Of a stretch of DNA of 41,999 bases, positions 6,863-14,430 are shown one piece after another. Position 1 is the first letter of the stretch. Each line of letters starts with the position of its first letter. Below the pieces are notes generated by a model, which was not told the DNA's origin, did not search any database, and was given only the letters and a program-made list of their open reading frames with translations. The position numbers and the translations under genes are program-made. This DNA comes from JAVBNF01 sp031551725 (GTDB taxonomy: Bacteria; Bacteroidota; Bacteroidia; Bacteroidales; P3), in the NCBI GenBank assembly GCA_031551725.1, contig JAVBNF010000049.1, positions 1-41,999 of the forward strand, given 5' to 3'.

Positions 6863-8713
6863 ATGTCGAAAGAAAAAGTTCAATTGGTAGAAAAAGACGA
6901 TGTTGTAGTGAAATTCGTCGGCGATTCCGGCGACGGAATGCAACTTATCGGAACCATGTTTTCCGATGCCGCAGCACTCGCAGGAAACGATTTGGCTACG
7001 TTTCCCGATTTTCCTGCCGAAATTCGCGCTCCACACAACACTGTAGCCGGTGTTTCAGGATTTCAAGTGCATATTGGTAAAAAACAAATCCACACTTCCG
7101 GAGATGCATGCGACATCCTGGTGGCCATGAATCCTGCGTCTTTAAAGGCCAATCTCAAGTGGGCCAAAAAAGGTGCAACCATCATCACAGATGAAGATAC
7201 CTACGAAGGCGAAGGCCTTTCAAAGTCGGGTTACACCGAAAATCCGTTGGCAGACAATAGCTTAGCTGATTACAATGTAGTGGCGGCTCCCATCACTTCA
7301 ATGGTGAAAACAGCAGTAGAAGCGCTTGGAATGGATGGCAAAACCGCTTCCAAATCCCGTAACTTATTTGCACTCGGCGTTATCTATTATATCTTGGATC
7401 GCGATTTGAACGTGATCTTCAAGTTTCTCGAAAAGAAATTTGCGAAGAAACCGGAATTGGTGGAAATGAACAAACGCGTTCTTCAAGCCGGTTACGACTA
7501 CGCAGATCATGCAGAAATTGTAGAATCAAAAATCAACGTTCCTGCATCCAACATGCAAAAGGGCACTTACCGCAACATTACCGGTAACATTGCCACTGCA
7601 TGGGGATTGCTTGCGGCTTCCGAAAAATCCGGACGCCCACTGTTTTTAGGCTCTTATCCAATTACGCCGGCAACCGATATCATGGTTGAGTTGGCAAAAT
7701 ATAAATCGCTTGGCGCGAAAGTGTTCCAAGCTGAAGACGAAATTGCAGGTATTTGCTCCGCTATTGGCGCTTCTTTCGCAGGAGCAATGGCATGTACAAC
7801 CACTTCCGGCCCGGGTCTTTCGCTGAAAAGCGAAGCCATCGGATTGGCTGTAATGACCGAACTTCCATTGATTATGGTGGATGTGCAACGCGGAGGCCCG
7901 TCAACCGGTCTTCCTACAAAATCGGAGCAATCCGACTTGTATCAAGCGTTGTTCGGACGTAATGGCGAAGCTCCAATCATTATCATTGCAGCTTCTTCTC
8001 CGGCAGATTGTTTCTACGCTGCCTTCGAAACTGCTCGTTTGGCCATGGAACACATGACTCCGGCCATGTTGCTCACCGACGGATATATCGGAAACGGATC
8101 TCAATTGTTCCGCATCCCGAAAATGGCCGATATGCCAACTATTCATCCGCCAATGGCAACTCCAAACGATGCCACTTATATGCCTTATAAACGCGACGAA
8201 AAAACATTGGCGCGTCAGTGGGCAATTCCGGGAATGGAAGGCTTGCGCCACCGTATCGGAGGTTTGGAAAAAGAAAACGGCAAAGGCTCAGTTTCTACCG
8301 ATCCGCAAAACCACGCGGTGATGACGCAGATGCGCCGCGAAAAAGTAAATCGCGTTGCAAATGATATTCCGGAACAAGTGATTGATGGCGAAGCAAGCGG
8401 CGATTTGTTGGTTGTTAGCTGGGGTGGAACCGGCGGAGCTACGCTTGGCGCTGTTCAAGAAATGCAGGCGCAAGGCAAAAAAGTAAGCCGTGCGCATTTC
8501 CGCAACATCATGCCGTTGCCGAAAAATACAGAAAAAGTATTGTCGAGCTTTAAGAAAGTCGTGGTTTGTGAATTGAATGAAGGACAGTTTGTAAATTATT
8601 TACGTATGAATTTCCCACATATTCCATATCACCAATACAACAAAATACAAGGATTACCATTTACGGTAAGTGAATTAACAGAAAACTTTAATCAAATTTT
8701 GGAGGCAAAATAA
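6863..8713 (+). CDS. korA: 2-oxoacid:ferredoxin oxidoreductase, alpha subunit (gamma-alpha fusion)
   Basis: The 616-residue large subunit of a thiamine-diphosphate 2-oxoacid:ferredoxin oxidoreductase, probably for 2-oxoglutarate. The N-terminal third is the gamma domain (VKFVGDSGDGMQLIGTMFSD, then FPDFPAEIRAP), and residues from about 230 onward form the alpha pyrimidine-binding domain (GSYPITPATDIM, QAEDEIAG, TTTSGPGLSLKSE, DVQRGGPSTGLPTKSEQSD). This gamma-alpha fusion is the usual form of KorA in anaerobic and Bacteroidota lineages. A -7 box precedes the gene. The stop is followed one base later by the korB ATG. The substrate (2-oxoglutarate or another 2-oxoacid) is inferred from the two-subunit layout and is not proven. 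Confidence 0.9.
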   Translation: MSKEKVQLVEKDDVVVKFVGDSGDGMQLIGTMFSDAAALAGNDLATFPDFPAEIRAPHNTVAGVSGFQVHIGKKQIHTSGDACDILVAMNPASLKANLKWAKKGATIITDEDTYEGEGLSKSGYTENPLADNSLADYNVVAAPITSMVKTAVEALGMDGKTASKSRNLFALGVIYYILDRDLNVIFKFLEKKFAKKPELVEMNKRVLQAGYDYADHAEIVESKINVPASNMQKGTYRNITGNIATAWGLLAASEKSGRPLFLGSYPITPATDIMVELAKYKSLGAKVFQAEDEIAGICSAIGASFAGAMACTTTSGPGLSLKSEAIGLAVMTELPLIMVDVQRGGPSTGLPTKSEQSDLYQALFGRNGEAPIIIIAASSPADCFYAAFETARLAMEHMTPAMLLTDGYIGNGSQLFRIPKMADMPTIHPPMATPNDATYMPYKRDEKTLARQWAIPGMEGLRHRIGGLEKENGKGSVSTDPQNHAVMTQMRREKVNRVANDIPEQVIDGEASGDLLVVSWGGTGGATLGAVQEMQAQGKKVSRAHFRNIMPLPKNTEKVLSSFKKVVVCELNEGQFVNYLRMNFPHIPYHQYNKIQGLPFTVSELTENFNQILEAK

Positions 8714-8714
8714 G

Positions 8715-9749
8715 ATGATTGAAAATACAATTGAAAAATCTCCGGTCGAATTATCGAAAGCAGATTTTGTAAGTGATCAAATGGTAAAATGGTGTCCGGG
8801 ATGTGGCGACCACGCTATCTTGGCTGCCGCCGCAAACGCGCTTCCAAGAACAGGTTATCGTAAAGAAAATGTGGTTTTTATTTCCGGTATCGGGTGTTCT
8901 TCACGTTTTCCGTATTATGTGAATACTTACGGTTTTCACGGAATTCACGGACGTGCAAATGCGATTGCAACCGGTGTGAAAATTGCAAATCCCGGCTTGA
9001 GCGTTTGGATTAATACTGGCGACGGCGACTCGATGGCTATCGGTGGAAATCACTTTATCCATATCATCCGCCGTAATGTGGATGTGAATATTTTGATGTT
9101 CAATAACCAAATTTATGGCTTGACAAAAGGCCAATATTCACCTACATCTCCGATGGGAACGATTTCAAAGACATCGCCTTTCGGAACGATCGAACAACCG
9201 TTTACTCCCGGCGAATTGGTGATTGGTGCCAAAGGTACGTTCTTTGCTCGTTTGGTGGATACCAACCCCGCTTATATGTCGGAAATTATGTTGGAAGCTG
9301 CTAAACACGATGGAACTTCGGTTATTGAAGTGTTGGCAAACTGTGTGATTTTTAATGATAAAGCACACGGGAAAATCACCTCCAAAGAAACACGCGATGA
9401 TGCTCAATTAATTTTGAAACATGGCGAACCGATGTTGTTCGGAAAAGACAAACAAAAAGGTTTGCGTTTGAACGGAACGAAATTAGAAGTAGTAGAGATT
9501 GGTAAAAACGGCATCCGTTTGGAGGATATTTTAGTGCATGATGCGCATCAAGAAGATCCGGGCTTGCACATGATGTTGGCCACAATGAAACTTCCTGATT
9601 TTCCGGTTGCATTGGGTGTTATCCGTGCTGTGAAAGCATCTACGTACGATGATTTGTATGTAGAACAAATGACAGCTGCGAAAAACAGCGGTAAAATCAA
9701 AAACGTAGACGACCTCTTAAACAGCGGCGATACGTGGGAGATTCAATAA
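8715..9749 (+). CDS. korB: 2-oxoacid:ferredoxin oxidoreductase, beta subunit
   Basis: The 344-residue TPP-binding subunit paired with KorA. The CPGCGDHAI motif is near residue 28, GIGCSSRFPYY at about residue 56, and the diphosphate/Mg-binding motif GDGDSMAIGGNHFIH then NNQIYGLTKGQYSPTSP in the middle. A clear Shine-Dalgarno GGAGG (8701-8705) lies within the end of korA, 9 bases before the ATG. That is notable because Bacteroidota often lack such sites, and it fits reinitiation from the tightly coupled upstream gene. A perfect-palindrome terminator follows. Confidence 0.9.
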   Translation: MIENTIEKSPVELSKADFVSDQMVKWCPGCGDHAILAAAANALPRTGYRKENVVFISGIGCSSRFPYYVNTYGFHGIHGRANAIATGVKIANPGLSVWINTGDGDSMAIGGNHFIHIIRRNVDVNILMFNNQIYGLTKGQYSPTSPMGTISKTSPFGTIEQPFTPGELVIGAKGTFFARLVDTNPAYMSEIMLEAAKHDGTSVIEVLANCVIFNDKAHGKITSKETRDDAQLILKHGEPMLFGKDKQKGLRLNGTKLEVVEIGKNGIRLEDILVHDAHQEDPGLHMMLATMKLPDFPVALGVIRAVKASTYDDLYVEQMTAAKNSGKIKNVDDLLNSGDTWEIQ

Positions 9750-9768
9750 GAAATTTTGATTAAATGGT

Positions 9769-9799
9769 TAGGGGCTCAAAATTTTGAGCCCCTATTTTT
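9769..9799 (+). terminator. Terminator after korB
   Basis: A perfect 26-bp palindrome (9769-9794, centre AAAATTTT, arm TAGGGGCTC) followed by TTTTTA. Confidence 0.85.
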
Positions 9800-9803
9800 A
9801 TTT

Positions 9804-9857
9804 AGACAAGATTAACAGGATAATTTGCTAAAGGCAAATTAAAATTTAATCCTGTCT
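9804..9857. repeat. Imperfect palindrome with AATCCTGTC arms
   Basis: Outer arms AGACA/TGTCT and inner arms AATTTGC (9822-9828)/GCAAATT (9834-9840). The word GACAGGATTAA (reverse strand) is shared with the long hairpin at 19504-19583. Confidence 0.6.
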
Positions 9858-9863
9858 GAAAAA

Positions 9864-10712
9864 TTACATTCTTTGTCTTACTACCTCATAAAGCAATACG
9901 CCGCAGGCAACGGAAACATTCAACGATTCAATTTCACCCAAAAGCGGAATTTTTACTTGTGCGTCGCACAATTTCAAATATTCCGGAGAAACACCATCTT
10001 CTTCAGACCCCATAATAATAGCGGTTGGTTTGGTAAAATCTGCGCCCGAAAAATATTGTTTGCCTTTTTCCGATGCAGCAACTATTTGTAATCCGCTGGC
10101 TTTTAAAAAATTGATGCAAGTTTTAAGATTTTCTTCACGACAAATTGGCATTTTATGAATGGCGCCCGCCGAAGTTTTAATGGCGTCTTCATTCACTTGT
10201 GCACCGCCCCTGGTTGGAATTACCACGGCATTCACTCCGGCGCATTCGGCCGTACGTACAATAGCGCCGAAATTACGAACGTCGGTAATACGGTCTAAAA
10301 TCAACACAAGCGGTGTTTTTCCTTCTTCAAAAATCGATGGAATAACCTGTTCCAACGGTTGATATGTGATACGAGAAAGGTATCCAATAACGCCTTGATG
10401 ATTACGCGAAGTTAAACGATTTAATTTCTCAACGGGAACATATTGCACCGGAATTTCAACTTCTTTCAAAAGTGTATTTAATTCGTGAAAAAGCTCCCCT
10501 TTAAGGCCTGTTTGCACAAATAATTTATCCAGCTCTTTTCCGGATTGAATAGCTTCAATAACGGGACGAATACCGTAAACCATGTTTTTTTCTGATGTAC
10601 GGCGTTCAAAGTTGTTATTTCGATCTTTGCTGTTGCTGCTACGTTCCCTATCGTTGTTGCCGCGTTCGTGGCTTCTGTTATTCTCGCGGGAAAATTCTCT
10701 TTCGTTTCTCAT
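9864..10712 (-). CDS. rlmB: 23S rRNA 2'-O-ribose methyltransferase, TrmH/RlmB family
   Basis: A SPOUT-class methyltransferase, probably methylating G2251 of 23S rRNA using SAM. All three family motifs are visible: DRITDVRNFGAIVRTAECAG (motif 1), IIMGSEEDGVSP (motif 2) and IPLLGEIESLNVSVACG (motif 3, the trefoil knot). A substrate-binding domain beginning MVYGIRPVIEAI lies at about residues 44-115. The first 43 residues are a basic, low-complexity extension rich in R, N, E and S. They may be a genuine RNA-binding tail, or translation may start at the Met of MVYGIRP (position 10583). Three copies of a 14-bp repeat lie just upstream. RmuC is 75 bp upstream on the same strand. Confidence 0.88.
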   Translation of the reverse strand: MRNEREFSRENNRSHERGNNDRERSSNSKDRNNNFERRTSEKNMVYGIRPVIEAIQSGKELDKLFVQTGLKGELFHELNTLLKEVEIPVQYVPVEKLNRLTSRNHQGVIGYLSRITYQPLEQVIPSIFEEGKTPLVLILDRITDVRNFGAIVRTAECAGVNAVVIPTRGGAQVNEDAIKTSAGAIHKMPICREENLKTCINFLKASGLQIVAASEKGKQYFSGADFTKPTAIIMGSEEDGVSPEYLKLCDAQVKIPLLGEIESLNVSVACGVLLYEVVRQRM

Positions 10713-10720
10713 TGTTTTTA

Positions 10721-10762
10721 TTTCGGATTTGGAATTTCGGATTTGGAATTTCGGATTTGGAA
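10721..10762. repeat. 14-bp tandem repeat TTTCGGATTTGGAA x3
   Basis: Three exact copies, each made of two related heptamers (TTTCGGA, TTTGGAA), with an inverted remnant ATCCGAAAT at 10776. It fills the gap between rmuC and rlmB. Confidence 0.9.
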
Positions 10763-10787
10763 TTCGAAATCATACATCCGAAATATG

Positions 10788-12098
10788 TTATTCATCGCTT
10801 GCTTTCGGCAAAGTCTTCGTCGATTTTGCGCCAAGCAGATTTAATTTTTCAATTTTACCCATGATATTGCCGCTGCCGCTGCTGATTTTCTTCATGGCTT
10901 CCTGGTGAGTCTTTTGAACGGTGTCGAGCTGCGTACCCAATTTTTCGAGATCGTTTAGTAAGCCTACGAATTTATCAACCAAACGACCGGCTTCGGTTGC
11001 AATTTCCTGCACGTTGCGGTTTTGCTTTTCACTTTTCCAAATAGAAGCAACCGTGCGCAACATGGCAAGTAGGGTAGAAGGACTCACAATCACAATACGG
11101 CGGTCCCACGCAAAGTTAAACAATTCAACATCTTGTTGCACTGCGATGCTGAAAGATGCTTCAATTGGAATGAATAAAAGCACAAAATCCGGAGAATCAA
11201 TGCCGTTTGCGGTTTGATAATTTTTCTCACTCAAACCTTTAATATGATTTTTTAAAGATTCGATATGCAGTTTCAAATATTTTTCTTTTTCTTCCGGTTC
11301 TTCTGTATTTACGTATGCTTCATAAGCAATCAGCGAAACTTTGGAGTCAATAATCAAATGTTTGTTTTCCGGTAAACGGATAATTACGTCCGGACGGATG
11401 ATTTCGCCGTCCTGGTTTTGTGTAGAATATTGATTGTCGTATTCCTGTCCCTTGATAAGTCCGGAACGCTCCAGTACGCGTTCGAGCACCACTTCACCCC
11501 AGTTGCCTTGCTTTTTGTTGTCGCCTTTCAGCGCTTTGGTAAGGTTGTTGGCTTCTTCGCTGATGCGCGAATTAAGTTCATATAAACGTTTTACTTCTTC
11601 TTTCAACGTTTGATTGTGGATGATGGTTTCTTTGTGAGATTCATCGACTTTTTTCTCAAAACTTTGAATTTTTTCCTTGAAAGGCGCAATAATTTCGTGA
11701 ATGTTTTTTTGATTATGTTCCGTAAATTCTTTGCTGTGTTCTTTCAGGATCTGGTTGGCGATGTTCTGAAACTCGACGGTCATGCGTTTTTGCGTTTCGT
11801 CGAATTCTTGTTTATATGTTTGATAACGTTCGTTCAATGCGCGGTATTCGGCTTCGGCTTTGGAAAATCGAATGGTGAGTTGTTCGTTTCTTCCGCGTTC
11901 GCCCGAAAGTTCTTGTTTTACTTTTTCAGCTTCTTCTTGGATAAAATACATTTTCTGCGAAAGCACTTCTACTTCGCTGTTTTTTTGCAAAAGATTTTGT
12001 TCGAGCGCTTGTTTGGCTTTATTCATACGCATTTGCGCAAGCAGGAAGCCAATTGCCAAGCCGATAAGTATGCCGATGATTAAGAGTGTAATTTCCAT
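10788..12098 (-). CDS. rmuC: RmuC-family DNA recombination protein
   Basis: RmuC-family proteins are associated with limiting genome rearrangement at inverted repeats and carry a PD-(D/E)XK-like nuclease fold. The protein begins MEITLLIIGILIGLAIGFLL, a single N-terminal membrane anchor, followed by a long coiled coil (about residues 25-180). The nuclease-like domain then reads KGDNKKQGNWGEVVLERVLE, IIRPDVIIRLPENKHLIIDSKVSLIAYE and PIEASFSIA. A start 12 codons further upstream (12134) is open but would translate part of an inverted repeat, so I chose 12098. The length is about 436 residues, normal for the family. Being surrounded by inverted repeats is suggestive but not evidence of a link. 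Confidence 0.88.
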   Translation of the reverse strand: MEITLLIIGILIGLAIGFLLAQMRMNKAKQALEQNLLQKNSEVEVLSQKMYFIQEEAEKVKQELSGERGRNEQLTIRFSKAEAEYRALNERYQTYKQEFDETQKRMTVEFQNIANQILKEHSKEFTEHNQKNIHEIIAPFKEKIQSFEKKVDESHKETIIHNQTLKEEVKRLYELNSRISEEANNLTKALKGDNKKQGNWGEVVLERVLERSGLIKGQEYDNQYSTQNQDGEIIRPDVIIRLPENKHLIIDSKVSLIAYEAYVNTEEPEEKEKYLKLHIESLKNHIKGLSEKNYQTANGIDSPDFVLLFIPIEASFSIAVQQDVELFNFAWDRRIVIVSPSTLLAMLRTVASIWKSEKQNRNVQEIATEAGRLVDKFVGLLNDLEKLGTQLDTVQKTHQEAMKKISSGSGNIMGKIEKLNLLGAKSTKTLPKASDE

Positions 12099-12107
12099 TT
12101 TGAGATG

Positions 12108-12149
12108 TACGATATACGATGGAGGACAACTCACATATCGTATATCGTA
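12108..12149. repeat. ATATCGT inverted repeat upstream of rmuC
   Basis: A 13-bp perfect stem: TACGATATACGAT (12108-12120) with ATCGTATATCGTA (12137-12149). The right arm is contained in two tandem heptamers ATATCGT (12135-12148). Related arms occur at 35951-36002 before rnhB. Confidence 0.8.
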
Positions 12150-12188
12150 AATTTACTTGCAAAGATACTGAAAAATTAGCAAATTTTA

Positions 12189-12220
12189 TTTGTTTGGACG
12201 AAAATTATTCACTAATTTTG
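12189..12220 (+). promoter_or_regulatory. Bacteroidota-type promoter for the Uma2 gene
   Basis: TTTG at 12189-12192 and TAATTTTG at 12213-12220 are separated by 20 bp, fitting the -33/-7 pattern TTTG-N19-21-TAnnTTTG. The leader to the ATG would be about 105 bases. Confidence 0.5.
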
Positions 12221-12331
12221 CAATAGATTTTCATTCCGAAATTTTTTTAGATACATCTCTTCAATCTTTTGGTACATCAGCAAGGAATAAAATCGAATTT
12301 ACATTTTATTTATTCACTTTAATTTTTTGCT

Positions 12332-12877
12332 ATGAAAAAAGAAGATGCAGAAAAAAGGAATCCGTTTGTCTTTGATGACGAAGAAGATATGCAGGATCCG
12401 TTTTACATTGACGATGACGAAGAAGATTCTATTGAATGGAAAGCAGCAGAATCTGCTTGCATGTACGGAACTCCGCCTTTAGATCTTGACGAGAGTAAAC
12501 AGTACACATACGCCGATTATCTGTCGTGGTTGGATAATGTTCGCCGTGAGTTGTTGGATGGTTTTATCTTTGTGATGAGCGCGCCACGCACGATTCATGC
12601 ACAACTTACAGGGTGGTTATTTGCACTGTCACGAGTTTTTGTGAAGAAACGTAAAGGAAAATGCCAAGTTTTTGTGGCTCCTTTTGATGTCCGCTTACCT
12701 AAACATGGCGAAACCGCCGATAATAAAATAGATACGATTGTGCAGCCGGATGTTTGCGTGGTTTGCGATCCTTCGAAAATAGAAGAAAGAGGTTGTTTGG
12801 GAGCACCCGATATGATTGCTGAGATACTGTCGAAGTCTTCGGCAAAGACAGATTTAACTTTAAAATTTCGTCACTAG
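12332..12877 (+). pseudogene. Uma2-family protein, 5' fragment (interrupted by an IS)
   Basis: The first about 180 residues of a Uma2 (DUF820) protein, a PD-(D/E)XK-like nuclease fold family of unclear function. Visible are YTYADYLSWLD, RRELLDGFIFVMS, the VQPDVCVVCD core strand and APDMIAEILSKSS with the acidic residue. The fragment ends in LKFRH and a stop, the His and stop codons being supplied by the IS end at 12872. The rest of the gene resumes at 14182. Joined, the original protein would be about 241 residues. The first about 45 residues form an unusually acidic extension (DDEEDMQ, IDDDEED). The gene is presumed inactive because the IS separates the catalytic strands from the conserved GVKEYWV segment. 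Confidence 0.85.
12863..12871. repeat. 9-bp target site duplication, left copy
   Basis: AAATTTCGT here matches AAATTTCGT at 14182-14190, flanking the IS. Removing the IS and one copy restores the Uma2 frame (TTA AAA TTT CGT ATT TAT). Confidence 0.9.
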
Positions 12878-14181
12878 TGTCCCATTAAAATTTGGATATT
12901 AAAAATTAAATAAATTTGGCTCATTAAGCCTAAACCGTTCTTTGACATTTTGAAATTTAGTTTTATCAAACAGCTCTCGCAGGTTGGTTTTATCGGTCAG
13001 GGAGATGCTCAATATTTGAAGAATTTCGTATGTGCTTCGATCAAGTTTCATATCGTTTTGAATGATTGCAACCAAGCAGTAAGTGCATATTGCGGCATAA
13101 ACTTGAATGCGAACAGCATTTTCGGTAATTCCCCAAAACTTTTTGATTTTAAGGTGCTGCTTGAGCCATTTGAAAAATAATTCTATTTGCCAACGGTTGT
13201 TATAAAGTTCAGCTACTTGAAGAGCTGAGATATGCATGGCATTGGTCAAAAATACAAATTCTCGTTTTTGTTCTTCATCCCAGTATTTTACAAGTCGAAG
13301 TCGTTCTGGATAATATTGCTTTGGATAAAAGCCGGTCAATTCGATGAGCGCATCTGAAAGCACATTTTTTTTGAGCTTGCGTTTCCATTTAATCAATTTA
13401 AATTGTAGATTTTTCTTTGCTCGAATGACGAAGAATGCTTCTGTTTGATGGATTTTATACAACATTTTAAAGTTGTTATATGCACGGTCAAAGATGTAGA
13501 AAGCCCCTGATTCGTATGGAATTTCAGACATCGCTTTCGAGTCATGCACGGCAGCTTCAGTGATATGAAAAAACGCAGGAATCTGTGCCTCTAAGTCATA
13601 CAATGTGTGGATTTTAATACCGCCTTTTTTCTTACGGAATTTTGCCCACCAAAATACGGCAAGGCACAAATCAATGGTTGTCGAATCGAAAGCATATACG
13701 TTTCCATCAAGTTTGAAAATATCTAAGGCGCGCTTCTGTCTTGCTTCGTTTACAAGATAATAGGCATACTCTTCAAAGATGTGATAATCTCTATCTTGAT
13801 TGGCTCGCGCCAACGATGATCTTGAAATGTTCTTGCCCATTCCCAAGTGATAACATTTAGAATGGTGAGCATCTAGAGCGATAATCAAATCCCTTAGACT
13901 TTCACGATTAGAAAGTTGTCCAAACATCAATGCAAGCAGTTGATTCCAGCAGGTGAAATGCTTGATATATTTGTCTCCATCATATTTGCGAACGATATAG
14001 TTGAACTTATTTCTATCCAAGAATATTACCAGTTGAGAAAAAACGAATTTATCTTTATGCATATGATCTGTTTTAGATCGCAAAGATGAGAATTCAAATC
14101 CGTTTAATTCAAAAAGAGTTGTAATTAACTAAATTTCAAATTTTTCAAAGAACTTTTTTAGATTTTAATGGGACAGCAATG
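12872..14181 (-). mobile_element. Complete IS4-family insertion sequence, 1310 bp
   Basis: Bounded by imperfect terminal inverted repeats: the left end CACTAGTGTCCCATTAAAAT matches the reverse complement of the right end CATTGCTGTCCCATTAAAAT at 16 of 20 positions. It is flanked by a 9-bp direct duplication and carries one intact transposase gene on the minus strand. The 9-bp duplication and YREK signature fit the IS4 family. It sits inside the Uma2 gene and the short, exact duplication suggests a recent insertion. Confidence 0.92.
12899..14062 (-). CDS. IS4-family transposase
   Basis: An intact DDE transposase of 387 residues starting MHKDKFVFSQLVIF (a start 7 codons upstream at 14083 is also open). 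An N-terminal DUF4372-like region includes KYDGDKYIKHFTCWNQLLALM and LSNRESLRDL. Catalytic residues are D126 (AFDSTTIDL), D192 (FDRAYNNF) and E294 in YNNRWQIELFFKWLKQ, which fits the IS4 Y-(2)-R-(3)-E-(6)-K signature exactly. A small hairpin, GATCT (14065-14069)/AGATC (14075-14079), lies just ahead of the start and could limit translation from read-through transcripts, as known for other IS. A weak -7-like CATCTTTG (minus strand, 14081-14088) precedes it. Confidence 0.95.
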   Translation of the reverse strand: MHKDKFVFSQLVIFLDRNKFNYIVRKYDGDKYIKHFTCWNQLLALMFGQLSNRESLRDLIIALDAHHSKCYHLGMGKNISRSSLARANQDRDYHIFEEYAYYLVNEARQKRALDIFKLDGNVYAFDSTTIDLCLAVFWWAKFRKKKGGIKIHTLYDLEAQIPAFFHITEAAVHDSKAMSEIPYESGAFYIFDRAYNNFKMLYKIHQTEAFFVIRAKKNLQFKLIKWKRKLKKNVLSDALIELTGFYPKQYYPERLRLVKYWDEEQKREFVFLTNAMHISALQVAELYNNRWQIELFFKWLKQHLKIKKFWGITENAVRIQVYAAICTYCLVAIIQNDMKLDRSTYEILQILSISLTDKTNLRELFDKTKFQNVKERFRLNEPNLFNF

Positions 14182-14376
14182 AAATTTCGTATTTATGAAG
14201 AAGCAGGAGTAAAAGAATATTGGGTTATTTTTCCAAAAACAAAAATAGTTCGTGTATTTCTTTTGCAAGAAAATGGACGATTTGACTCCGGCGTGGACTA
14301 CGCGCCGCCTGCAAAACTTCCTATGCAAACCTTGCCCGGTTTGCTTGTCGATTTGGAAGAATTGTTCGATGTATAA
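14179..14376 (+). pseudogene. Uma2-family protein, 3' fragment with IS-supplied ATG
   Basis: The C-terminal 61 native residues of the interrupted Uma2 gene: IYEEAGVKEYWVIFP is the conserved Y-x-x-AGVxEYW segment, and the end LPGLLVDLEELFDV is a normal Uma2 terminus. The last three bases of the IS (14179-14181) are ATG, in frame with this fragment. It could therefore be translated as a 65-residue stub if transcribed. It lacks the catalytic core, so a nuclease activity is unlikely. Confidence 0.85.
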
Positions 14377-14414
14377 AAAAAAATCCCGTTACTGCGAAGC
14401 AACGGGATTTTTTT
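14374..14414. terminator. Bidirectional terminator between convergent genes
   Basis: AAATCCCGTT (14381-14390) pairs with AACGGGATTT (14401-14410), flanked by A-rich and T-rich runs. It serves the Uma2 gene on plus and the M6 protease on minus. Confidence 0.85.
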
Positions 14415-14430
14415 TTACAATATTTTTTGA

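Noticed and set aside
11610..12083. 157-codon plus-strand open frame in rmuC
   Set aside because: The antisense shadow of the rmuC coiled coil; F/L-rich with no motif.
12099..12134. Upstream start for rmuC
   Set aside because: The extra codons fall in the ATATCGT inverted repeat; the ATG at 12098 begins right at the membrane anchor.
14179..14376. An independent 65-residue gene
   Set aside because: It is the 3' end of the Uma2 gene cut off by the IS; its ATG comes from the IS end.
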